Below, one piece after another: positions 1 through 6,162 of a stretch of DNA of 6,668 nucleotides (its first letter is position 1; every line of letters starts with the position of its first letter). This DNA comes from Methanobacterium sp. (GTDB taxonomy: Archaea; Methanobacteriota; Methanobacteria; Methanobacteriales; Methanobacteriaceae), in the NCBI GenBank assembly GCA_003164415.1, contig PLTK01000076.1:1-6668 (forward strand), read 5' to 3'. A program made the translations under genes and the position numbers. The notes beneath the pieces were generated by a model, which searched no databases, was not told the DNA's origin, and saw only the letters and a program-made list of their open reading frames with translations.

Positions 1-419
1 TTATTTCTAATGGGATAGTGCCATTGATAATGGCTGCCTTTGGAAACTATGGAGGATTCATAGGTTCAATAGCAACAGCAACAGCAGATACATTAGCTAG
101 TGAAATTGGTGTAACTGTACAGCCAAGACTCATAACAACATTTAAAAAAGTACCGCCAGGAACAGACGGTGGAATTTCAGTACTAGGAACCGTCGCAGGA
201 ATTATAGGTGCAGGGATCATTGGAGTAGCAGCTTATTTATTGGGAATAAGTCAGGATCCTTTTTTAACTCTTAAAATCTCCATAATAGCAGGTACCGTTG
301 GCTGCTTTGTAGACAGTATACTCGGAGCAGTATTAGAACGAAGAAATTATATTTCCAACGAATATGTAAATTTAATAGCTACAATCACAGGAGCTGCCAT
401 AGGCATCATCATGGTTTAG
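1..419 (+). CDS. DUF92 / TIGR00297-type integral membrane protein, C-terminal part (5' truncated)
   Basis: Only the last 138 residues are present; the frame is open from base 3, so the GTG at 18 is internal and the true start lies outside the window. Conserved DUF92 blocks are visible in order: an ATATADTLASEIG segment, PPGTDGGIS followed by a glycine-rich hydrophobic stretch, and a second acidic membrane motif, GCFVDSILGAVLERR, then a last hydrophobic segment ending at the stop. About four membrane segments alternate with short polar loops. From family knowledge, the plant member VTE6 and a cyanobacterial relative are linked to phytyl-phosphate kinase activity; the archaeal role is not settled, and a prenyl-phosphate kinase role is only inference. 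Its TAG stop lies 8 nt before apgM and forms part of that gene's ribosome binding site, so the two are probably cotranscribed. Family assignment is fairly sure; function is not. Confidence 0.85.
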   Translation, partial: ISNGIVPLIMAAFGNYGGFIGSIATATADTLASEIGVTVQPRLITTFKKVPPGTDGGISVLGTVAGIIGAGIIGVAAYLLGISQDPFLTLKISIIAGTVGCFVDSILGAVLERRNYISNEYVNLIATITGAAIGIIMV

Positions 420-424
420 GTGAT
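418..424 (+). promoter_or_regulatory. Ribosome binding site of apgM overlapping the upstream stop codon
   Basis: AGGTGAT matches the complement of the archaeal 16S rRNA 3' end. It begins inside the TAG stop (417-419) of the DUF92 gene and sits 3 nt before the ATG at 428. The short spacing in GGTGATAAAATG is a style common in Methanobacteriales. It fixes the apgM start and suggests termination-reinitiation coupling. Confidence 0.7.
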
Positions 425-427
425 AAA

Positions 428-1654
428 ATGAAAGGAATCATAATGATCATAGACGGGATGGGAGATCGTCCCCTAAAAGAGTTAGGATACAAAACACCCC
501 TAGAATCTGCAATAACGCCAAATATGGATAAAATGGCAGAAAACGGAATATGTGGAATTATGGATCCAATAAAACCAGGTATACGGCCTGGAAGTGATAC
601 ATCACATATATCAATACTGGGGTATAACCCTTATGAAGTTTATACAGGTCGAGGCCCTTTTGAAGCTGCAGGAGTTGGGGTGGATGTTCTCCCAGGAGAT
701 ATAGCATTCAGGTGCAATTTTTCAACAGCCGATGAGAATGGAATTATTACCGACCGACGTGCCGGAAGGATAAGGGATGGAACAGAAGAACTGGCCAGAT
801 CTATAGATGGTATTGATATTGATCAAGATGTTAAGGTCATATTCAAAGAATCCACTGGCCATAGAGCGGTCTTAGTTCTTAGAGGTAATGGTCTTTCAGA
901 TAAGGTTTCGGATGCCGATCCAAAACATGAGGGAAAAGCTCCAAAGATGGTTGTAGCCCTAGATGGATCCCAAGAAGCTAATAAAACTGCAAATATTCTA
1001 AATAAAATAGTTAAAGAATCCTATGAAGTACTCAAAAATCATCCTCTGAATTTGAAACGAACAGATGCAGGAAAACCTCCCGCTAATATAATCATTCCAA
1101 GGGGTGCAGGTGCAGTTCCTAATGTCCAACCATTTGGAGAAAAATATGGTTTAAAACCTGTCTGTATTGCTGAAACAGGGTTAATCAGAGGAATAGCTAA
1201 AATCGCTGGTATGGAACTAGTCGATATTGAAGGTGCTACAGGTGGTATAGACACCAACCTGGAGAATATCAAAAATGGCATCATAGAAACCGCTTCAAAG
1301 GACTATGATTTCATGCTGATCAATGTAGATGGTGCTGATGAAGCAGGTCACGACGGTCAGATGGAAGAGAAAATTAAATTTATTGAGAAAGTTGATGCAG
1401 TTATAGGAGAGATCATGCAGATAGAAGATGTTTACTTCATATTGACAGCTGACCACTCCACCCCAATATCTACCATGGATCATACAGGAGACCCTGTTCC
1501 AATAGTTATTTGTGGACCAGAAGTACGGGTCGATGATGTGAAAAATTTCAATGAAAGAAGTGTGGTTAAGGGTGGGTTGTGCAGGATCAGGGGAAACAAC
1601 ATCATGGATATTCTCATGGACCTCATGAACCTATCAACTAAATTCGGAGCATAA
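428..1654 (+). CDS. apgM: 2,3-bisphosphoglycerate-independent phosphoglycerate mutase, archaeal type
   Basis: Cytoplasmic, metal-dependent enzyme of the alkaline phosphatase superfamily that interconverts 3-phosphoglycerate and 2-phosphoglycerate in glycolysis/gluconeogenesis. The 408-residue length fits archaeal ApgM (about 400) and is shorter than bacterial iPGM (about 510). Visible motifs: IIDGMGDRP at 7-15 with metal ligand Asp9; GSDTSH at 55-60, carrying the serine that aligns with the phosphorylated Ser of bacterial GNSEVGH (probably Ser56); NVDGADEAGHDG at 299-310 with the Asp304/His308 pair; TADHSTP at 340-346 with Asp342/His343; and His352 in DHTGDP. All expected metal ligands are therefore present. 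Older annotations of this family read 'phosphonopyruvate decarboxylase-related', but these residues support the mutase. The ATG start is supported by the adjacent AGGTGAT. It lies 8 nt after the DUF92 gene and 13 nt before glmM. Confidence 0.95.
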   Translation: MKGIIMIIDGMGDRPLKELGYKTPLESAITPNMDKMAENGICGIMDPIKPGIRPGSDTSHISILGYNPYEVYTGRGPFEAAGVGVDVLPGDIAFRCNFSTADENGIITDRRAGRIRDGTEELARSIDGIDIDQDVKVIFKESTGHRAVLVLRGNGLSDKVSDADPKHEGKAPKMVVALDGSQEANKTANILNKIVKESYEVLKNHPLNLKRTDAGKPPANIIIPRGAGAVPNVQPFGEKYGLKPVCIAETGLIRGIAKIAGMELVDIEGATGGIDTNLENIKNGIIETASKDYDFMLINVDGADEAGHDGQMEEKIKFIEKVDAVIGEIMQIEDVYFILTADHSTPISTMDHTGDPVPIVICGPEVRVDDVKNFNERSVVKGGLCRIRGNNIMDILMDLMNLSTKFGA

Positions 1655-1660
1655 AGAGGT
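1655..1660 (+). promoter_or_regulatory. Ribosome binding site of glmM
   Basis: AGAGGT lies directly after the apgM TAA stop and 7 nt before the ATG at 1668. It supports that start. No promoter-like sequence fits in the 13-nt gap, so glmM should be read from the apgM transcript. Confidence 0.6.
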
Positions 1661-1667
1661 TACAATA

Positions 1668-3023
1668 ATGGTATGTGAAATTCCTAAACTCTTTGGTACA
1701 TCGGGTATCAGGGGAAAAATAGGTTCTGATATTACACTAGAGGTCGCAGTTAACGTTGGTATGGCAATTGCAACATATGCTGGCGGTAAAGGATCTAAAA
1801 TAGTTTTAGGCTATGATTCAAGAACATCTAATGTGATGATTGAAAATGCCGTGACTGCAGGAATATTACAATGCGGTTGTACAGTTCTTAAACTGGGAAT
1901 GGCACCTACACCAGTTGTTGGTTATGCAACAATGAAACTTAAAGCGAATGCTGGTGTTATGATTACAGCATCCCATAATCCTCCAGAATATAATGGAATA
2001 AAGTTATGGAATCCTGATGGAATGGCCTACAGACAGGATCAGGAGAGGATTATAGAGGAAATTATTCACAATAAAATCTTTAAAACAGTAACTTGGAAAG
2101 ATATAGGAAAGATTGAGGAAGTAGAATATGTTGTCTCAGAATATATTAAAGATCTCCTAAATCAATCCGATGTAAAGCCGGGTATTAAAGTTGTAGTCGA
2201 TTGTGCAAATGGGGCCGCATCATATTTATCTCCATTAATCCTCAGAATGGCAGGTTGTTCAGTTTTAGCTATTAACTCACAGCCTGATGGATTTTTCCCA
2301 GGAAGACTACCTGAACCATCGGAAAAAAATCTTCAAGAACTTATGAAAGTGGTTAAAGCTACCAAAGCAGATATTGGAATAGCACACGACGGCGATGCCG
2401 ACAGAATGATAGCCATAGATGAAAAAGGCCGTATGGCTGATTTTGACAAATTATTAGCAATAGTATCGCGTGAAATCGGGGGCAAAGTTGTTACCACAGT
2501 TGATGCATCACTCTGCACAGATAAATGCATGGATGAAGTTGGAGGAGTTGTTATAAGGACTAAAGTTGGTGATGTCCATGTTGCAGAATCAATTGAAGAA
2601 CATGATGCCCAATTCGGTGGCGAACCTTCTGGAACGTGGTTACATCCAAATTTTTGCATGTGTCCGGATGGTATACTCTCCGCAATAAGAGTAATTGAAT
2701 TAGTACAAAAATATGGTCCATTATCTAAACAGCTTGATGCAGTCCCTAGTTATCCCACCATAAGGGATAAAGTGGATTGTAAAGACCAACAAAAAGAAAT
2801 TATAATGAAGAGTGTTGAAGAGAAACTGCATATTATTCTTGACGATGTAGTCGATGTAAATCGCATAGATGGTGTCAGAATTACAATGGAAGATGGAAGC
2901 TGGGTACTTATAAGACCCTCCGGTACAGAATCCTACATCCGGATCACTTTAGAAGCAACCAGTGATGAGAAGGCCCATATGATAAGGGACCAATGTTCAG
3001 AGTTCATCAAAGGGCTGCTATAA
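1668..3023 (+). CDS. glmM: Phosphoglucosamine mutase (alpha-D-phosphohexomutase family)
   Basis: Cytoplasmic Mg-dependent enzyme converting glucosamine-6-phosphate to glucosamine-1-phosphate on the way to UDP-GlcNAc. The 451 residues show the complete four-domain phosphohexomutase pattern: LFGTSGIRG at 8-16; TASHNPPEYNGIK at 100-112 with phosphoserine Ser102; the metal loop HDGDADR at 240-246 with Asp241, Asp243 and Asp245; the sugar-binding loop GEPSG at 318-322; and the phosphate-binding loop RPSGTES at 416-422. The family also contains phosphomannomutase and phosphoglucomutase, and the sugar loop alone does not decide the substrate. I choose GlmM because the next gene is archaeal glmU, the same pairing I recall for MJ1100/MJ1101 in Methanocaldococcus jannaschii. 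Some activity on other hexose phosphates is possible. It is probably the last gene of the left operon, as T-tracts and a 206-nt gap follow. Confidence 0.88.
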   Translation: MVCEIPKLFGTSGIRGKIGSDITLEVAVNVGMAIATYAGGKGSKIVLGYDSRTSNVMIENAVTAGILQCGCTVLKLGMAPTPVVGYATMKLKANAGVMITASHNPPEYNGIKLWNPDGMAYRQDQERIIEEIIHNKIFKTVTWKDIGKIEEVEYVVSEYIKDLLNQSDVKPGIKVVVDCANGAASYLSPLILRMAGCSVLAINSQPDGFFPGRLPEPSEKNLQELMKVVKATKADIGIAHDGDADRMIAIDEKGRMADFDKLLAIVSREIGGKVVTTVDASLCTDKCMDEVGGVVIRTKVGDVHVAESIEEHDAQFGGEPSGTWLHPNFCMCPDGILSAIRVIELVQKYGPLSKQLDAVPSYPTIRDKVDCKDQQKEIIMKSVEEKLHIILDDVVDVNRIDGVRITMEDGSWVLIRPSGTESYIRITLEATSDEKAHMIRDQCSEFIKGLL

Positions 3024-3055
3024 ATTTATTTTTGTTACATTTAAATTAAAATATA

Positions 3056-3064
3056 TTTTTTTTT
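3056..3064 (+). terminator. Oligo-T tract, probable archaeal terminator after glmM
   Basis: Nine consecutive T residues lie 33 nt after the glmM stop, with a smaller run of five T at 3029-3033. Archaeal RNA polymerase commonly terminates at such U-tracts without a hairpin, and no stable hairpin is seen here. The surrounding region is very AT-rich, so a T-run could also be chance. Confidence 0.4.
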
Positions 3065-3080
3065 ATTATCCTCTACAGAT

Positions 3081-3093
3081 CAAAATTATATTA
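3081..3093 (+). promoter_or_regulatory. Candidate BRE/TATA promoter element, distal, ahead of glmU
   Basis: CAAAATTATATTA resembles the methanogen arrangement of an A-rich BRE followed by a TATA box (near TTTATATA). It would start transcription around 3110-3118, giving a leader of roughly 110-120 nt before glmU. AT-rich background makes single matches weak evidence. Confidence 0.3.
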
Positions 3094-3125
3094 TTTTTAT
3101 AAATTGAAGATTTTCTATTTAGAGT

Positions 3126-3137
3126 CAAAATTTATTA
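3126..3137 (+). promoter_or_regulatory. Candidate BRE/TATA promoter element, proximal, ahead of glmU
   Basis: CAAAATTTATTA is a near copy of the distal box and lies 45 bp downstream of it. It would place the start near 3155-3162, leaving a leader of about 70 nt. Together the two boxes make a separate promoter for the glmU block plausible. Which one works, if either, cannot be told from sequence. Confidence 0.3.
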
Positions 3138-3176
3138 GAAGGATGGATACAACATTATACATATCTATTAGAAATT

Positions 3177-3233
3177 ATGCTAACAGAATTTGATTTATGG
3201 GATAAAAGGGATTTTGAGAGGTATTTAATATGA
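3177..3233 (+). other. Possible 18-codon upstream ORF overlapping the glmU start (ATGA)
   Basis: An ATG at 3177 opens an 18-residue frame rich in charged and aromatic residues (MLTEFDLWDKRDFERYLI) whose TGA at 3231-3233 overlaps the glmU ATG. The same frame is open back to 3123, but has no other ATG, GTG or TTG start. I see no good ribosome binding site just before 3177, and the glmU binding site lies inside the frame. It may be a translated leader coupled to glmU, a gene remnant, or chance. Confidence 0.2.
3218..3222 (+). promoter_or_regulatory. Ribosome binding site of the glmU-like gene
   Basis: GAGGT lies 7 nt before the ATG at 3230 and supports that start, which also begins exactly at the conserved MKAIILTAGEGTR motif of the family. 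Confidence 0.6.
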
Positions 3234-4504
3234 AAGCAATTATATTGACAGCAGGTGAAGGAACCAGAATGAGACCCCTGACTGTTACGAAACCAAAAAC
3301 AATGCTTCAAGTTGGGGGAAAACCAATTTTACAGTATAATGTTGAATCACTTCGGGATGCAGGTATCAAAGATATTACCATGGTTGTTGGATATCGTGAA
3401 GACATTATTAAAGATCATTTCAGAAATGGTACACATTTAGGGGTTAATATAAATTATATAACACAAAAAGAACGTCTTGGAACTGCCCATGCAATAGGAT
3501 CCACAAGGAATACTGTTGAAGGGAGTTTCATAATATTAAACGGGGATATTATTGTGGATCCCATCTTAATTAGGGATCTAATAGATAAATATCGATCCGA
3601 AAATGCTAGATCAGTACTTGTATTAACAGAAGTTGATGATCCATCATCATTTGGTGTTGTGGAACTTGAAGAAGATAGAATAACCAATATAATTGAAAAA
3701 CCAGAACCCGGAGAAGCTCCAAGCAACTTAATAAATGCAGGGATATATCTCTTTGATGATCAGATATTTGATGCCATAGACAAGACTGAGAAATCCCTAC
3801 GTGGTGAGTATGAGATAACAGATTCACTGTTAATTCAGATGAAAAATGGTGAGAAGGTCCTAGGTCTAAGATCTAAAAATAATTGGATAGATATTGGAAG
3901 ACCTTGGGAACTATTAGATGTTAATGAACATTTTCTTAAAGAATTAAAAACTGATATCCATGGAGAACTAGAAGATGGGGTCATAATACATGGTCCGGTT
4001 TTTATTGGAAAAAATACCATAATTAGATCGGGTACATATATAATGGGGCCCGTATACATCGGTGAAAACTGTGATATAGGTCCAAACACATTATTAAGAA
4101 AATATACAAGTTTAGGCAATAATGTAAGCGCAGGAAATGCAGTTGAAATTAAAAATTCTATCATAATGGACCATACTAATGTTAATCACCTTACATATGT
4201 TGGAGATTCCATAATCGGCTCCAATTGCAACATTGCCGCTGGAACCAACATAGCAAATCTTCGATTTGACGATGGAAACGTTAAAATCAAAGTTAAAGGG
4301 GATATAATAGATTCAGGGCGCCGTAAAATGGGAGTTGTCTTTGGGGATGGAGTGAAAACTGGTATAAACTCCAGTTTCAATCCGGGCGTAAAAATAGGAG
4401 TTAACTCAAGGATTGGGGCAGGAGCAATTGTTAGTAAAGATCTTGAGTCAAACAAAGTTTTGATACCGCTACAAGAACATCACATCATCACTAATAAAAG
4501 ATAA
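3230..4504 (+). CDS. glmU: Archaeal bifunctional GlmU: GlcNAc-1-P uridylyltransferase / GlcN-1-P acetyltransferase
   Basis: Predicted to acetylate glucosamine-1-phosphate with acetyl-CoA and then couple it to UTP, giving UDP-GlcNAc in the cytoplasm. The 424 residues fit the archaeal TIGR03992-type enzyme. The N-terminal nucleotidyltransferase domain (about 1-235) shows LTAGEGTRMRPLT at 6-18, Lys23 in KPKTM, LNGD at 103-106 with metal ligand Asp106, EKP at 156-158, NAG at 169-171 and the WIDIGRPW segment at 219-226. From about 245 to 405 the sequence turns into imperfect hexapeptide repeats of a left-handed beta-helix, ending in the conserved GRRKMGV and GVKIGVNSRIGAGAIV region. HLTYVGDS at 320-327 matches the acetyltransferase active-site region known from Sulfolobus ST0452 and MJ1101. 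Such enzymes may also accept other sugars or nucleotides, so glucose-1-phosphate (thymidylyl/uridylyl)transferase is the main alternative. The preceding glmM supports GlmU. Confidence 0.9.
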   Translation: MKAIILTAGEGTRMRPLTVTKPKTMLQVGGKPILQYNVESLRDAGIKDITMVVGYREDIIKDHFRNGTHLGVNINYITQKERLGTAHAIGSTRNTVEGSFIILNGDIIVDPILIRDLIDKYRSENARSVLVLTEVDDPSSFGVVELEEDRITNIIEKPEPGEAPSNLINAGIYLFDDQIFDAIDKTEKSLRGEYEITDSLLIQMKNGEKVLGLRSKNNWIDIGRPWELLDVNEHFLKELKTDIHGELEDGVIIHGPVFIGKNTIIRSGTYIMGPVYIGENCDIGPNTLLRKYTSLGNNVSAGNAVEIKNSIIMDHTNVNHLTYVGDSIIGSNCNIAAGTNIANLRFDDGNVKIKVKGDIIDSGRRKMGVVFGDGVKTGINSSFNPGVKIGVNSRIGAGAIVSKDLESNKVLIPLQEHHIITNKR

Positions 4505-4523
4505 ACCCCAACTATATTATCAA

Positions 4524-4539
4524 AAAATATTTTATAAAT
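4524..4539 (+). promoter_or_regulatory. AT-rich TATA-like stretch in the 57-nt gap between glmU and the carbonic anhydrase gene
   Basis: AAAATATTTTATAAAT contains a perfect 10-bp palindrome (4524-4533) and a TATA-like TTTATAAAT (4531-4539) after a run of A. A start 22-27 nt downstream would fall almost on the ATG at 4562 and leave out the ribosome binding site, which argues against it being a classical promoter. It may be only AT-rich spacer inside an operon. Confidence 0.2.
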
Positions 4540-4561
4540 TTGTTTTAGAAAGGACGATATC

Positions 4562-5044
4562 ATGATCAATGAAAGTGTTGTTGTATTTACAGGTGCAGTT
4601 ATAGATGGGAAAGTTAACATAGACAATAAATCCTCAGTATGGTTTAATGCAGTTCTAAGAGGAGATATTGAACCTTTAAATATTGGTAAATGTTCAAATG
4701 TCCAGGATAATTGTGTTTTACATTCATCTAAAGGTTATCCATTGAATATCGGAGATTATGTGTCGGTGGGGCATGCCGCTGTTCTTCACGGTTGCAATAT
4801 CGAAGATAACTGTATAATCGGTATGAACTCAACTGTTCTTAATGGTGCCACCATAAGGAAAAATAGTATTGTTGGAGCAGGTGCAGTAGTAACAGAGGGG
4901 CATGAATTTCCTGAAAATAGTTTGATATTAGGTGTACCGGCTAAAGCTGTTAGAACTTTAAACCAAGACCAAATCAAGAGTATAAAAGATAATGCAATCA
5001 CATATGTAGAAATGTCAAGAAATAAGAGTGAATTAAATGATTAA
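4562..5044 (+). CDS. Gamma-class carbonic anhydrase-like protein (CamH subclass)
   Basis: A left-handed beta-helix protein of 160 residues, predicted to form a trimer with metal sites between subunits and to interconvert CO2 and bicarbonate in the cytoplasm; no signal peptide is visible. The three metal-binding histidines are present: His54 in VLHSS, and His71 and His76 in VGHAAVLHG. Arg33, Asp35, Gln48 and Asp49 match Arg59, Asp61, Gln75 and Asp76 of Methanosarcina Cam. The His54-His71 spacing is 17, so the acidic loop that carries the proton-shuttle Glu84 of Cam is missing, as in CamH, YrdA and PaaY proteins. Many such proteins have weak or unproven carbonic anhydrase activity, and some act on acyl-CoA or other substrates; 'ferripyochelin-binding protein' is an obsolete name. 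AAAGGA (4549-4554) supports the ATG. The end overlaps hisC by 8 nt, suggesting coupled translation. Confidence 0.88.
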   Translation: MINESVVVFTGAVIDGKVNIDNKSSVWFNAVLRGDIEPLNIGKCSNVQDNCVLHSSKGYPLNIGDYVSVGHAAVLHGCNIEDNCIIGMNSTVLNGATIRKNSIVGAGAVVTEGHEFPENSLILGVPAKAVRTLNQDQIKSIKDNAITYVEMSRNKSELND

Positions 5045-6137
5045 CCCAAGTAAAGTAGTGAAAAAACTTGATCCCTATGTTCCAGGCAAATCTATCGAGG
5101 AGATAGCTGCAAATTATGATCTGGAACCAGAAAAGATAATAAAACTCGGCTCAAATGAGAATCCGATTGGACCATCTCCCATGGCTGTTGAAGCTTTAAA
5201 AAAGAATCTTGAACTAATAAGTCAATATCCTGAAACAAATTTAGATAGTTTAATAAAAGGTATTGCATCATACTCCGGAGTTTCACCATCAAATGTAATT
5301 TTAGGCGGTGATGGTGCTGATGAAATATTAGATGTTCTTGGAAAAGCTTTTATGGAACCTGGAGATGAATTCATAGTTCCGCTTCCCAGTTACATGTACT
5401 ATGAGTATACGCTCACAATCCAAGACGCTATTCCAGTTTATGCTAAGTGGGATGTGCCATCCAACACATTAGATGTTGAGTCTGTTATTCGAGCCATAAA
5501 CACCAACACTAAGCTCATATTTCTCTGCACACCAAATAACCCAACAGGAGGGTTAATAAGTAAAGAGGATATCAAGAAGGTACTGGAAAGTACAGATGCA
5601 ATTGTAGTTGTAGATGAAGCCTATTATGAATTTTCAGGGGTTAACAATGTTGATCTTTTAGAAGAATATAAAAACTTGTTCATACTCAGGACATTTTCAA
5701 AGGTATTGGGTCTTGCGGGAATGAGGATAGGTTATGGATTATCAAATCCCGAAATCATTGAATATATGTATCGTGTAAAACCTGTTTTTAGTTTAACTAA
5801 ACTTTCAGAGGTAGCAGCATCGGCCACACTAAAAGACCATGAATACATCAAAAAATCAACAGAGATAAGTATTGATAGCAGGGAATTTCTATACAGATCA
5901 ATGTCAAAATTCGAGAATTTAACGGTTTATAAATCAAAAGCCAATTATATGCTAGTCGATGTTCGAAAAACAGGCTACACCGCCAAGGAATTGAGTGAAA
6001 AACTCATGCAGAGTGGGGTAATTGTAAGAGACTGTACTTCATTTAAGGGACTTGATGAGTATTGGATAAGGGTCAGTGTTGGGACTCTTGAAAACGATGC
6101 AGAATTTATAAAAATTCTTAAAAATATAGTTGGATAA
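5037..6137 (+). CDS. hisC: Histidinol-phosphate aminotransferase
   Basis: PLP-dependent class II (fold type I) aminotransferase converting imidazole-acetol phosphate and glutamate to histidinol phosphate in histidine synthesis. The 366 residues are typical of HisC. Visible features: LGSNENPIGPSP at 37-48; the QYPE segment at 63-66 with the tyrosine that reaches the neighbouring subunit's PLP; TPNNPTGG at 165-172; VVDEAYYEF at 191-199 with Asp193 (PLP ring nitrogen) and Tyr196; TFSKVLGLAGMRIGYG at 219-234 with Schiff-base Lys222 and Arg230; and WIRVSVGT at 343-350 with carboxylate-binding Arg345. HisC relatives can also transaminate aromatic amino acids, and in archaea a single enzyme may do both. 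The ATG lies inside the end of the carbonic anhydrase gene and has only a weak binding site (GAGTGA), so translation probably depends on the gene before it. No other his gene is in view. Confidence 0.93.
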   Translation: MINPSKVVKKLDPYVPGKSIEEIAANYDLEPEKIIKLGSNENPIGPSPMAVEALKKNLELISQYPETNLDSLIKGIASYSGVSPSNVILGGDGADEILDVLGKAFMEPGDEFIVPLPSYMYYEYTLTIQDAIPVYAKWDVPSNTLDVESVIRAINTNTKLIFLCTPNNPTGGLISKEDIKKVLESTDAIVVVDEAYYEFSGVNNVDLLEEYKNLFILRTFSKVLGLAGMRIGYGLSNPEIIEYMYRVKPVFSLTKLSEVAASATLKDHEYIKKSTEISIDSREFLYRSMSKFENLTVYKSKANYMLVDVRKTGYTAKELSEKLMQSGVIVRDCTSFKGLDEYWIRVSVGTLENDAEFIKILKNIVG

Positions 6138-6162
6138 AATAACAGGAAAAGGGAACAGTCAT

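Noticed and set aside
1039..1284. Minus-strand open frame of 81 codons inside apgM
   Set aside because: It lies fully within a gene with complete catalytic motifs and its own translation resembles no known protein; a frame shadow.
2333..2659. Minus-strand open frame of 108 codons inside glmM
   Set aside because: It is antisense to the conserved metal and sugar loops of glmM; low-complexity S/T/P-rich translation typical of a shadow.
3039..3046. ATTTAAAT palindrome after glmM as a possible operator
   Set aside because: Short AT palindromes are expected often in such an AT-rich gap, and no second copy or spacing pattern supports a regulator site.
3835..4164. Minus-strand open frames opposite glmU (also 3454-3726, 3606-3827 and 4186-4455)
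   Set aside because: All are antisense to conserved GlmU domains, with no ribosome binding sites or recognisable motifs.
5306..5327. GATGGTGCTGATGAA string in hisC also found in apgM (around 1329-1343)
   Set aside because: Both encode unrelated DGADE peptides in different family motifs; the shared bases are coincidence, not a dispersed repeat.
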